In this document: positions 1 to 7,834 of the stretch, piece by piece
How positions within the stretch are numbered: the stretch's first letter is position 1
Layout: every line of letters starts with the position of its first letter
Source: Janthinobacterium fluminis
GTDB taxonomy: Bacteria; Pseudomonadota; Gammaproteobacteria; Burkholderiales; Burkholderiaceae_D
NCBI RefSeq assembly: GCF_028595325.1
Contig: NZ_JAQQXR010000019.1
Span: forward strand, 1 to 38,207
Length of the DNA: 38,207 nucleotides
Reading direction: 5' to 3'
Program-made: the position numbers and the translations under genes
The notes under the pieces: model-generated
Told to the model about the DNA's origin: nothing
Seen by the model: the letters and a program-made list of their open reading frames with translations, nothing else
Database searches by the model: none

Positions 1-195
1 GGTGTTGATGGTAATGCCGCGCGCTTTTTCTTCCGGTGCCGCATCGATCTGGTCGTATGCTTTGGCTTCGCCGCCGAATTTCTTCGACAGGACGGTTGCG
101 ATTGCTGCGGTCAGCGTGGTTTTGCCGTGGTCGACGTGACCGATGGTGCCGACGTTGACGTGCGGCTTGGTCCGCTCGAATTTACCTTTTGCCAT
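1..195 (-). CDS. tuf: Elongation factor Tu, N-terminal part (cut by window edge)
   Basis: EF-Tu is the cytosolic GTPase that delivers aminoacyl-tRNA to the ribosome. Only the first 65 codons are in the window. They begin MAKGKFERTKPHVNVGTIGH and contain the P-loop GHVDHGKT (about residues 19-26) and the switch I motif RGITI near the cut. The ATG is at 193-195, with an AGGAAG ribosome binding site about 8 nt upstream. It is the last visible gene of the str operon, 72 nt after fusA, and that gap holds a small hairpin. A second tuf end lies at the other edge of the window in the same orientation. The family assignment is certain; the rest of the gene is not visible. Confidence 0.97.
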   Translation of the reverse strand, partial: MAKGKFERTKPHVNVGTIGHVDHGKTTLTAAIATVLSKKFGGEAKAYDQIDAAPEEKARGITINT

Positions 196-232
196 TTTAT
201 TCTTCCTTAGAACAATGATTTAAATGTAGGGA

Positions 233-254
233 CCGGCATTCTCGTGAAAGCCGG
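233..254 (-). other. Small hairpin in the fusA-tuf spacer
   Basis: The arms CCGGC and GCCGG, with inner TTC/GAA pairing, form a short stem-loop in the fusA-tuf gap. No T-run follows, so it is more likely an mRNA processing or stability element than a terminator. Confidence 0.35.
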
Positions 255-267
255 CCCAGAACTGCTA

Positions 268-2373
268 TTACTTCGCTTTCGAGCTGACGATCGCTTCAGT
301 CACATGCTTCGGTGCTTCCGAATAGTGCTTGAATTCCATCGAATAGGTCGCGCGACCCTGGGTTGCGGAACGCAACGAGGTCGAGTAGCCGAACATTTCC
401 GACAGCGGCACTTCGGCCTTGATGATCTTGCCGCCACCGCCGGCAATCTCGTCCATGCCTTGCACCATACCGCGGCGCGACGACAGATCGCCCATCACGG
501 TACCGGCGTAGTCTTCCGGCGTTTCCACCTCGACCGACATCATAGGCTCCAGAATGACTGGCGAAGCCTTGCGGCAGCCGTCCTTGAATGCCATCGAAGC
601 GGCCATGCGGAACGCATTTTCGTTCGAGTCGACGTCATGGTAGGAACCGAAGAACAAGGTGACCTTGACGTCAACGACTGGGTAGCCAGCCATCACGCCC
701 GAAGTCAGCGTGTCGCGCACACCCTTTTCAACTGCAGGGATGTATTCGCGTGGCACGGTGCCGCCCTTGATGGCGTCAACGAACTCGAAGCCCTTGCCCG
801 GTTCTTGCGGCTCGATCTTCAGCACCACGTGGCCGTACTGACCACGACCACCGGATTGCTTCACGAATTTACCTTCGGACTCTTCGCAAGTCTTGCGGAT
901 CGTTTCGCGGTAGGCAACCTGTGGCTTACCGACGGTCGCTTCGACGTTGAATTCACGTTTCATGCGGTCGACGATAATTTCCAGATGCAACTCGCCCATA
1001 CCACCGATGATGGTCTGGCCCGACTCTTCGTCGGTCTTCACGCGGAACGAAGGATCTTCCTGTGCCAGGCGGTTCAGCGCCAGGCCCATTTTTTCCTGGT
1101 CGGCCTTGGTCTTAGGCTCGACGGCCTGCGAGATCACCGGCTCAGGGAAGACCATTTTTTCCAGCGTGATGATCGAGCTAGGGTCGCACAGCGTTTCGCC
1201 GGTCGTCGCGTCTTTCAGGCCGACGGCCGCGGCGATGTCGCCGGCGTGCACTTCCTTGATCTCTTCGCGTTGGTTCGCGTGCATCTGCAAAATACGGCCA
1301 AGACGTTCTTTCTTGTTCTTGATCGGATTGTAGACGGTGTCGCCCGACTTGATCGTGCCGGAGTAGACGCGGAAGAAGATCAGCTGGCCGACGAACGGGT
1401 CGGTCATGATCTTGAATGCCAGCGCCGAGAACTTCTCGCCGTCTTCAGCTTTACGCTCGGTCGGCTGGTCGTCTTCGTCCAGGCCCTGCACCGGCTTGAT
1501 GTCGATCGGCGACGGCAGGTATTCGATGACGCCGTCCAACATCGCTTGCACGCCCTTGTTCTTGAACGCGGTGCCGCACATCATCGGGACGATTTCCGAC
1601 GCGATGGTACGCTGACGCAAGGCCGTCTTGATCTCGGCTTCCGACAGGTCGCCTTCTTCCAGGTACTTGTTCATCAGCTCTTCGGACGCTTCCGCGGCCG
1701 CTTCGACCATCTTCTCGCGCCACTCGGCGGCCTGGTCGGCCAGCTCTGCGGGGATATCGCGGTAGTCGAACTTCATGCCCTGCGACGAATCGTCCCAGAA
1801 GATGGCTTTCATCTTGACCAGGTCGACCACGCCGAGGAAGTTCTCTTCGGCGCCGATCGGGATCTGCAGCGGAATCGGGTTCGCCTTCAGGCGTGCGCGC
1901 ATTTGATCGTACACTTTGAAGAAGTTCGCGCCGGTGCGGTCCATCTTGTTGACGAAGGCCAGACGCGGCACTTTGTACTTGTTAGCTTGACGCCACACGG
2001 TTTCCGACTGCGGCTGCACGCCGCCGACTGCACAGTAAACCATGCAGGCGCCGTCCAACACGCGCATCGAACGTTCCACTTCGATGGTGAAGTCAACGTG
2101 GCCCGGGGTGTCGATGATGTTGATGTGGTGCTCAGGGAAATTATTAGCCATCCCCTTCCAGAAGCAGGTCGTCGCGGCGGACGTAATCGTGATGCCGCGC
2201 TCTTGCTCTTGCTCCATCCAGTCCATGGTGGCGGCGCCATCATGGACTTCGCCGATCTTGTGGTTTACGCCGGTGTAGAACAGCACGCGTTCGGTGGTGG
2301 TCGTCTTACCTGCGTCGATGTGAGCGGAAATACCGATATTGCGGTAGCGCTCAATGGGGGTCTTGCGGGCCAT
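268..2373 (-). CDS. fusA: Elongation factor G
   Basis: EF-G is the ribosomal translocase GTPase, also used in ribosome recycling. The protein is 701 aa, the normal length. It starts MARKTPIERYRNIGISAHID. The GTPase motifs are all present: AHIDAGKT at 17-24, RGITI at 59-63, DTPGH at 88-92 and NKMD at 142-145. The domain IV and V sequence continues to the end without interruption. The frame stays open 23 codons upstream, but the ATG at 2371-2373 matches the family N-terminus and has an AGGA site 7 nt ahead. It is the third gene of the str operon, after rpsG and before tuf. Nothing unusual is seen. Confidence 0.98.
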   Translation of the reverse strand: MARKTPIERYRNIGISAHIDAGKTTTTERVLFYTGVNHKIGEVHDGAATMDWMEQEQERGITITSAATTCFWKGMANNFPEHHINIIDTPGHVDFTIEVERSMRVLDGACMVYCAVGGVQPQSETVWRQANKYKVPRLAFVNKMDRTGANFFKVYDQMRARLKANPIPLQIPIGAEENFLGVVDLVKMKAIFWDDSSQGMKFDYRDIPAELADQAAEWREKMVEAAAEASEELMNKYLEEGDLSEAEIKTALRQRTIASEIVPMMCGTAFKNKGVQAMLDGVIEYLPSPIDIKPVQGLDEDDQPTERKAEDGEKFSALAFKIMTDPFVGQLIFFRVYSGTIKSGDTVYNPIKNKKERLGRILQMHANQREEIKEVHAGDIAAAVGLKDATTGETLCDPSSIITLEKMVFPEPVISQAVEPKTKADQEKMGLALNRLAQEDPSFRVKTDEESGQTIIGGMGELHLEIIVDRMKREFNVEATVGKPQVAYRETIRKTCEESEGKFVKQSGGRGQYGHVVLKIEPQEPGKGFEFVDAIKGGTVPREYIPAVEKGVRDTLTSGVMAGYPVVDVKVTLFFGSYHDVDSNENAFRMAASMAFKDGCRKASPVILEPMMSVEVETPEDYAGTVMGDLSSRRGMVQGMDEIAGGGGKIIKAEVPLSEMFGYSTSLRSATQGRATYSMEFKHYSEAPKHVTEAIVSSKAK

Positions 2374-2480
2374 AATTAATCCTAAATGAATGGACAAAAC
2401 CGAGCAGCATTTTTTTGCAAAAATGAGCCCGGCCTCGAACAACAGATACCTGACAGCCCCCTTGCGGGAGCTGGCTTTTA

Positions 2481-2951
2481 TTAGAAGCGGAAATGCGAGA
2501 ACGCTTTGTTCGCTTCAGCCATACGATGGACTTCATCGCGTTTTTTCATGGCGCCGCCGCGGCTTTCAGCCGCTTCCATCAGCTCACCGCCGAGGCGTTG
2601 TGGCATGGATTTTTCGCTGCGCTTGTTCGCGGCTTCGCGCAACCAACGCATCGACAGGGCCATACGGCGCACTGGGCGAACTTCGACCGGCACCTGGTAG
2701 TTTGCACCACCGACGCGACGGGATTTCACCTCAACGAGCGGCTTGGCGTTGTTGATGGCGGTAGCGAACACTTCGAGCGGATCCTTGCCCGATTTCGCTT
2801 TGATGTGCTCGAAAGCACCGTAGATGATGTTTTCAGCGACCGATTTTTTACCGGACAACATCAAAACGTTGACGAACTTAGCGACATCCGTGTTGCCGAA
2901 TTTTGGATCTGGCAAAATTTCGCGCTTGGGTACTTCACGACGACGTGGCAT
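2481..2951 (-). CDS. rpsG: 30S ribosomal protein S7
   Basis: S7 binds the 3' major domain of 16S rRNA, nucleates assembly of the 30S head and contacts E-site tRNA. The product is 156 aa, the typical length. It starts MPRRREVPKREILPDPKFGN, and the family signature is followed by the conserved GGANYQVPVEVRP stretch. The ATG at 2949-2951 is preceded by AAGGA with 7 nt spacing. An in-frame ATG five codons upstream lacks support. It lies between rpsL and fusA in the str operon. S7 is the known translational autoregulator of this operon in enterics, and the upstream spacer here contains two hairpins that could serve that role (inference). Confidence 0.98.
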   Translation of the reverse strand: MPRRREVPKREILPDPKFGNTDVAKFVNVLMLSGKKSVAENIIYGAFEHIKAKSGKDPLEVFATAINNAKPLVEVKSRRVGGANYQVPVEVRPVRRMALSMRWLREAANKRSEKSMPQRLGGELMEAAESRGGAMKKRDEVHRMAEANKAFSHFRF

Positions 2952-2979
2952 ATCAATTCCTTTCAATCTTCAGTTGAGC

Positions 2980-3045
2980 GTGCCTTAGGGCACCACTCGC
3001 GGACGACCATCATAGCCTTCCACTTACTCGACCAGATGCGGTCGA
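2980..3045 (-). promoter_or_regulatory. Two hairpins in the rpsL-rpsG spacer (possible S7 site)
   Basis: Two short perfect stems lie in the 143-nt gap between rpsL and rpsG. The first is GTGCC/GGCAC with a TTAG loop (2980-2993). The second is TCGACC/GGTCGA with a 6-nt loop (3028-3045). In Escherichia coli the S7 repressor binds this same intercistronic region. Assigning that role here rests on position and structure only. Confidence 0.4.
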
Positions 3046-3094
3046 CTACATTCACTTAGTTAGTTACCACTCAGCGAAACTTTTTTTCTTGCTA

Positions 3095-3478
3095 TTACTT
3101 CTTACCGGCTTTAGCGCGCTTGGTACCGTATTTCGAACGCGATTGCTTACGGTCTTTGACGCCTTGGGTATCGAGGGCGCCGCGAACCATGTGGTAACGC
3201 ACACCCGGCAAATCCTTCACGCGGCCGCCGCGCAACAGAACAACACTATGCTCTTGCAGGTTATGGCCTTCACCGCCGATGTACGAAATGACTTCGAAAC
3301 CGTTGGTCAAGCGAACTTTGGCGACTTTACGCAGAGCCGAGTTAGGCTTCTTTGGGGTCGTTGTGTAAACACGGGTGCAAACACCACGTTTTTGCGGGCT
3401 GTTTTCCAGCGCCGGCGATTTGCTCTTGACGCGTACGGAAATACGCGGCTGGCGAATCAATTGATTGATGGTTGGCAT
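3095..3478 (-). CDS. rpsL: 30S ribosomal protein S12
   Basis: S12 sits at the 30S decoding centre and affects accuracy and streptomycin response. The product is 127 aa, with a C-terminal tail a few residues longer than the E. coli protein (KRAKAGKK). It starts MPTINQLIRQPR. The conserved TTTPKKPNSALR loop has wild-type Lys43, and GGRVKDLPG has wild-type Lys88. The common streptomycin-resistance substitutions at these sites are therefore absent. The open frame extends 41 codons upstream into the leader, but that part is not S12-like, and the ATG at 3476-3478 fits the family. It is the first gene of the str operon. Confidence 0.98.
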   Translation of the reverse strand: MPTINQLIRQPRISVRVKSKSPALENSPQKRGVCTRVYTTTPKKPNSALRKVAKVRLTNGFEVISYIGGEGHNLQEHSVVLLRGGRVKDLPGVRYHMVRGALDTQGVKDRKQSRSKYGTKRAKAGKK

Positions 3479-3513
3479 CGTTATAAATCCAACAAAATTA
3501 CCACGATTGATAA

Positions 3514-3547
3514 CCCGGGCAATTGCCCGGGGACTAAACCTAGTCCC
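3514..3547 (-). promoter_or_regulatory. Twin overlapping hairpins in the str operon leader
   Basis: Two perfect inverted repeats overlap by two bases in the rpsL leader. One is an 18-bp palindrome, CCCGGGCAATTGCCCGGG, at 3514-3531. The other is GGGACTA/TAGTCCC around a 4-nt loop at 3530-3547. They lie about 36-70 nt upstream of the rpsL start, inside the transcript from the 3641-3669 promoter. No T-run follows. They may act in mRNA stability or leader regulation; the function is unknown. Confidence 0.45.
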
Positions 3548-3640
3548 GATTTGCACTGACAACGGCGGCACCGCCGAGCACCCGGAAAGGCGCGACGACA
3601 AATGCGTAGACGGTGTGCAGAATAAATTCGAGAACTCGCG

Positions 3641-3669
3641 AGTATAGACCCCGCCTTACGCCAGGTCAA
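3641..3669 (-). promoter_or_regulatory. Sigma-70 promoter of the str operon
   Basis: On the minus strand, -35 TTGACC (3664-3669) and -10 TATACT (3641-3646) are separated by exactly 17 bp. This is a near-consensus sigma-70 promoter about 160 nt upstream of rpsL. It would transcribe rpsL-rpsG-fusA-tuf. The 331-bp gap from 3479 to 3809 holds this promoter, the leader hairpins and the start region of the divergent gene. Confidence 0.85.
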
Positions 3670-3809
3670 CCAGTTTACGGCTTTCGCTGCACACATTTTC
3701 AGCAGCGGCGCCGGCCGCTGCGCCATCTTTCCCGCTATTTTGCCAACGCTTGCCGCGCCGCAAGGGCAAAAAGCCCGATAATGGCGGACATTTTTCCTTT
3801 CCCGTCTCT

Positions 3810-5720
3810 ATGCGCACCCTGCTTCGTCCCGCCCACCTGTTCCTGCTGCTCAGCTACCTGCTGCTGTCGGCCGTGCCCTTCGTGCCCGCCCTGCTGGGCC
3901 GGCGCCTGGAGCGGCCGTGGCAACTGCTGGGCATCGAGGCCGCCGCGTGGATCGGCGTCTGGGCCCTCTGCAAGCGCCCGGCCTACTTCCACTGGCTGCT
4001 GCTGCCTGCCTTCCTGGCCGTGCCGACGGAGCTCTATTTGTTCATCTTCTACGGCCAGGGCATCTCGACCCACCACCTCGGCATCATCGCCGAGACCAGC
4101 CCGAAGGAATCGCTGGAATTCCTCGGCCAGAAGGTGTGGCTGATGCTGGCCGTGATGGCCGGCGTCATCGCCTGGTGGTGGCTGACGTGGCGCGCGGCGC
4201 GCGCCACGCGCGCGCTGGACTGGAACCACGCCTCGCGCCGGCTGGCGCTGGCGGCGCTGGCGGCGGCCGCCTGCCTGGGCGCCTACGGCCACGAATTCGG
4301 CATACGCGCGAAGGCGCCGGCCAGCGCGGCGGCGGCAAAGGCCGGCGCGCCGGCGCCGGCCAGCGTGGCCGCCTCCGGCTTCGGCGACGGCGACGCCGCC
4401 GGCGAGGACGAGGAGGAGGAAGACGCCGAAGAGGACAGCGCGTCCGACACGGGCAGCGTGGCGCCGGCCCGCCACACGCGGCTGAAATGGCCGCGCCTGC
4501 CGCACTGGGCCAGGCTGCCGGTCCAGCTCGACACCTTCGGCAACTCCTGGCCCTTCGGCCTGGTCGCGCGCGGCGCCGACTTTTACACGGAGCGCCGCTA
4601 TCTGTCCGAGCTGGGCAGCAAGAGCAGCGCCTTCACGTTCAGCGCGCGCCAGGCCGAGCCCGGGCCGGCGCCCGAGGTCGTCGTGATGGTCATCGGCGAA
4701 TCGTCGCGCTACGACCGCTGGAGCCTGAACGGCTACGAGCGCGACACCAACCCGCTGCTGAAACAGGAAAGCAACCTGGTGACGCTGCGCGACGTCATCA
4801 CGGCCGTGTCGGCGACGCGCCTGTCGGTGCCGGTGATCATCTCGCGCAAGCCGGCCACGCAAAGCCTGAAGGACGGCTTCTCGGAAAAATCCTTCCTGAC
4901 GGCCTACAAGGAAGCCGGCTTCAAGACCTACTGGCTGTCGAACCAGATCTCCTTCGGCCAGTTCGACACGCCCGTGTCGGTGTTCGCCAAGGAAGCCGAC
5001 GTGATCCAGTTCCTCAACCTGGGCGGCTTCACCAACAACTCCAACTTCGACCAGATCCTCTTCGATCCGCTGAAAAACGCGCTGGCCGACCCGGCGCCGA
5101 AAAAACTCATCGTGCTGCACTCGCTGGGCAGCCACTGGAACTACAGCCAGCGCTACCCGAAGCAGTTCGACAAATGGCAGCCCTCGCTGTACGGCGTCGA
5201 CAAGCCCGTCTACACGGACATCAAGATCAAGCCGCAGCTCAACAACAGCTACGACAGCTCCATCCTGTACACCGACTGGTTCCTGGCGCAGGTGATCGCC
5301 ACGCTGAAGGACAGGCAGCAACTGGCCTCGCTGATGTATGTGGCCGACCACGGCCAGACGCTGTACGACGGCAGTTGCCGCCTGGCCTTCCACGGCCACA
5401 ACACGCAATACGAATTCCACGTGCCGGCCTTCGTCTGGTACTCCGGGCAGTACGAGGAGCGCTACCCGGACAAGGTGGCGCAGCTGAAGCGCCACCGCAA
5501 AGCCCGCCTGGCGACGGAAAACATCTTCCACAGCCTGCTCGACATGGCCGACATCCGCTACGCCGGCGAGCGCCTCGAATGGAGCTTCCTGAACAAGCAA
5601 TTCAAGCAGCACAAACGCTACGTCGACAGCTACGGCTGGAGCAACTACGACAACGCCGTCATCAAGGGCGACTGCCGCGAAGTGATCGACAAGAGCAAGC
5701 CGATGGCGCAGGAAAAATAG
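3810..5720 (+). CDS. Phosphoethanolamine-transferase-like membrane enzyme (EptA/CptA/OpgE superfamily)
   Basis: A 636-aa inner-membrane enzyme of the alkaline-phosphatase/sulfatase fold, whose relatives move phosphoethanolamine from phosphatidylethanolamine onto periplasmic glycans such as lipid A. Hydrophobic segments lie at about 8-30, 37-55, 60-82, 108-127 and 145-160. A very acidic linker (196-210) leads to the catalytic domain. Visible motifs are VVVMVIGESSRYDRWSLNGY (291-308; Glu297 metal ligand, Ser298 where EptA has the Thr nucleophile), HSLGSHWNYSQRYP (437-450), DHG (513-515), HGH (528-530) and HVP (537-539). The ATG at 3810 was chosen over an upstream in-frame TTG at 3750 because it directly precedes the first membrane helix; no strong ribosome binding site is seen. 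The acceptor substrate cannot be told. It is divergent from the str operon. Confidence 0.85.
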   Translation: MRTLLRPAHLFLLLSYLLLSAVPFVPALLGRRLERPWQLLGIEAAAWIGVWALCKRPAYFHWLLLPAFLAVPTELYLFIFYGQGISTHHLGIIAETSPKESLEFLGQKVWLMLAVMAGVIAWWWLTWRAARATRALDWNHASRRLALAALAAAACLGAYGHEFGIRAKAPASAAAAKAGAPAPASVAASGFGDGDAAGEDEEEEDAEEDSASDTGSVAPARHTRLKWPRLPHWARLPVQLDTFGNSWPFGLVARGADFYTERRYLSELGSKSSAFTFSARQAEPGPAPEVVVMVIGESSRYDRWSLNGYERDTNPLLKQESNLVTLRDVITAVSATRLSVPVIISRKPATQSLKDGFSEKSFLTAYKEAGFKTYWLSNQISFGQFDTPVSVFAKEADVIQFLNLGGFTNNSNFDQILFDPLKNALADPAPKKLIVLHSLGSHWNYSQRYPKQFDKWQPSLYGVDKPVYTDIKIKPQLNNSYDSSILYTDWFLAQVIATLKDRQQLASLMYVADHGQTLYDGSCRLAFHGHNTQYEFHVPAFVWYSGQYEERYPDKVAQLKRHRKARLATENIFHSLLDMADIRYAGERLEWSFLNKQFKQHKRYVDSYGWSNYDNAVIKGDCREVIDKSKPMAQEK

Positions 5721-5724
5721 GCGC

Positions 5725-5787
5725 AGCCGGGGACAGACCACGATTTCCGGGAAAGTATTTCCCGGAAATAGTGGTCTGTCCCCAGCT
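5725..5787. repeat. Large extragenic palindrome, GGGGACAGACC type
   Basis: Two 30-nt arms (5725-5754 and 5758-5787) pair with only two mismatches around a 3-nt loop. The tips carry GGGGACAGACCAC and GTGGTCTGTCCCC. It lies between two convergent genes, 4 nt after the transferase stop and 2 nt before the MutS-like stop. It could act as a bidirectional transcript end or be a REP-like mobile palindrome. Confidence 0.8.
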
Positions 5788-5789
5788 GT

Positions 5790-7379
5790 CTACAACACGT
5801 CGGCGCACTCGCCCGGGTGCGCCAGGTAGGCGCTGAGCCAGTCATGGACGCGCCTGGCCTTCGCTTCGATGGGCGCGCCGAAACCGCGCGCGGCCAGCAG
5901 CGCGATGCCGTTGGGCCGGGCCAGCACGCCCGGCGCCAGCGCCAGCCCGGCGGCGGCGCCGTCGGGCGCGCTCACGCACAGCGGCGCCAGGCAATCCGCC
6001 AGCAGCGGCGCCAGCACCAGGTTGTGCGAGGACACCAGGACGGTGCCGCGCGCGGCCAGCGTGTGCAGCACGGCCGCCGCCGCCGAGATCGACTCCAGGT
6101 GGTTGGTGCCGCGAAAAATCTCGTCGATGATGAACACGGCCGGCTGCGGCCCGTCCGCCAGCGCCAGCAACTCCTTGGCGCGGCGCAGCTCGGCCAGGTA
6201 GAGGCTTTCGCCACCGGCCAGCGAGTCTTCGCCCTGCATGCTCGAATACACCGGCGTCATCGGCACGCTGGCCGCGTCCGCGTAGCAAAAGCCGAAGGCG
6301 CGCGCGACGATCAGGTTCAGGCCGACGCTGCGCAGCAGCGTGCTTTTGCCGATGCCGTTCTGGCCGGAGATGAAGGCGCCCTTGCCGTCCAGCGCGAACG
6401 ACAGCGGCGCCGCCCGCTCCAGCAGCGGGTGCACCATGCCCGTGAAGGCGAGGTGGCCGGGCGCGCCGCGCGTGGCCCAGCAAAAACCGCCGCCGTCGCG
6501 CAGGTGGCGCAGCAGCGCCAGGTCGGCCTCCAGCTTGGCCACCAGCAGGTAGCTGTCGCGCAGCAGGTCGAGGTTGCTGCGCACCAGTTCGCGGCTCTTG
6601 AAATAGTGTTTGATATTGTCGAGCAAAACCCAGTCGCGGTAGTCGCCCAGCACGGGAAGCTGGCCCAGCGGCGAGCGCCCGATCGCCCGGCCGATCGCCG
6701 CGGCGCGCGCGCCGGCGTCGCGCAGGGGCCGCGCCGGCGCCACGTCGAGCCGGGCCAGCAGGCTGTGCGCGTGCAACTGCCGCTGCAGCGCGTTCATCGT
6801 GCGCTGCCATTCCTTGGCGCTGTCGTGGAAGTGGCTTTGCACGCCCATCAACACCAGCCACAGCAGCACCGCGGCCGGCCACACCATCCACGACAGCAGC
6901 AGCGCGGCGGCGCTCGCCAGCGCCAGCGCCAAGGGCAGCAAGAACAATTGCCGGCTCCACGCCGGCGCGCGCGGGACAGCCTCGGCGAACAGCAGCACGC
7001 TGACCTCGGTGTCGGCGTGGCGCAGCCCGGCGCAAGCCTGTTCCAACAGCGCCACCGCGTCCGGGTCTTGCAGCAGCGCGCGCAGCCGCGCCGCGCCGTC
7101 GTCGTCCGGGGCGCCCTGGCGCAGGCGGCTATACAGCAGTTGCCGGCCGAAGATGCTGGTGCCCGGCGCCAGCCGGTCGGTGTACTGGTCGAGCAGCATG
7201 TCGTCCCAGGTCGCGTCGTCGAGCGCCACGCCGGCGCCGCCGGCGACGCGGTGGAACATGGCGACGTCGCTGCGCGCGAAGGGATAGTGGCCCGGCTCGG
7301 CCGCGGCGGGCGCGAGCAGCACGCAGAGACGCTCGAACAGCGCGCGCCAATGCGACTGCCATTGTTTGAACTGGGACAT
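5790..7379 (-). CDS. Membrane-anchored MutS-like ATPase
   Basis: The 529-aa product shares the ABC-type ATPase domain of MutS but not the mismatch-recognition domain. Two adjacent membrane helices lie at about 145-180 (LFLLPLALALASAA, then a second from MVWPAAV). A helical core follows, then Walker A GQNGIGKST (339-347), a signature-like SLAGGESLYLAELRRA (386-401), Walker B VFIIDEIFRGT (415-425, acidic pair Asp419-Glu420) and the SSHN switch (450-453). The open frame extends 49 codons upstream, but that stretch contains a palindrome. The ATG at 7377-7379 has AAAGG just ahead of it. Its function is unknown; it should not be called a mismatch repair MutS. It converges on the transferase gene across a palindrome. 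Confidence 0.8.
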   Translation of the reverse strand: MSQFKQWQSHWRALFERLCVLLAPAAAEPGHYPFARSDVAMFHRVAGGAGVALDDATWDDMLLDQYTDRLAPGTSIFGRQLLYSRLRQGAPDDDGAARLRALLQDPDAVALLEQACAGLRHADTEVSVLLFAEAVPRAPAWSRQLFLLPLALALASAAALLLSWMVWPAAVLLWLVLMGVQSHFHDSAKEWQRTMNALQRQLHAHSLLARLDVAPARPLRDAGARAAAIGRAIGRSPLGQLPVLGDYRDWVLLDNIKHYFKSRELVRSNLDLLRDSYLLVAKLEADLALLRHLRDGGGFCWATRGAPGHLAFTGMVHPLLERAAPLSFALDGKGAFISGQNGIGKSTLLRSVGLNLIVARAFGFCYADAASVPMTPVYSSMQGEDSLAGGESLYLAELRRAKELLALADGPQPAVFIIDEIFRGTNHLESISAAAAVLHTLAARGTVLVSSHNLVLAPLLADCLAPLCVSAPDGAAAGLALAPGVLARPNGIALLAARGFGAPIEAKARRVHDWLSAYLAHPGECADVL

Positions 7380-7446
7380 GGGGCCTTTATGAATGGGGGG
7401 AAAGTGCAAGGTGGGGCATTCTTGCCGATTCATCAAGTCCGCGCAA

Positions 7447-7486
7447 GTCCGGGGCGTCCGCCGTCCGGACAGCGGACGCCCCGGAC
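7447..7486. repeat. 15-bp perfect inverted repeat
   Basis: Arms GTCCGGGGCGTCCGC (7447-7461) and its exact reverse complement (7472-7486) flank a 10-nt loop that contains the palindrome GTCCGGAC. It lies upstream of the MutS-like gene. No T-run follows on either strand. Confidence 0.7.
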
Positions 7487-7752
7487 AGGGGAAGACCGTG
7501 TTGCTGCTGAACGGCTGGCGCGGCAACGCTTACACGGCCAGCACGGCGCAGCTGGGCATCGCCGAAGTCGGCCGCGTCACGCTGCTACTTCCTATGCAGC
7601 AATAAAAAAGGTCACTTAAATAATTGTCAATCAAATATTTAACATGGCACAAAAACAACGATGTTCTTTTCAAAAAATGCCGCTCAGTCCGGCACGCCCC
7701 CTGATTTAGCACAAGACTATGCGATTCAATCCTTCGATTTAAAAATAGCCAA

Positions 7753-7780
7753 TTGACAATGAAGATAGCTTAGCGATACC
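7753..7780 (+). promoter_or_regulatory. Possible promoter of the PEP-CTERM gene
   Basis: A perfect -35 TTGACA (7753-7758) is followed after 16 bp by GATACC (7775-7780), a weak -10. It would give a leader of roughly 50 nt before the ATG at 7835. The -10 match is poor, so this is tentative. Confidence 0.4.
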
Positions 7781-7834
7781 GTGTATTGCAGTTCTGGTTT
7801 TTTTGATGGATCGTAATTCTTTCGCGGGGATAAC

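Larger units (their letters stand above)
7380..7834. other. Gene-free interval with palindrome, possible gene remnant and AT-rich promoter region
   Basis: No complete gene is seen in these 455 bases. Position 7447-7486 is a perfect 15-bp inverted repeat. Positions 7490-7605 are GC-rich and open on the plus strand, ending with a stop at 7603-7605, and read like the tail of a lost gene. From about 7600 the sequence turns AT-rich and carries the likely promoter of the PEP-CTERM gene. Confidence 0.5.

Noticed and set aside
244..2379. 711-codon plus-strand open frame opposite fusA
   Set aside because: A shadow of fusA; composition and lack of family features rule it out.
3479..3601. N-terminal extension of rpsL
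   Set aside because: The extra 41 codons run through the leader hairpins and are not S12-like.
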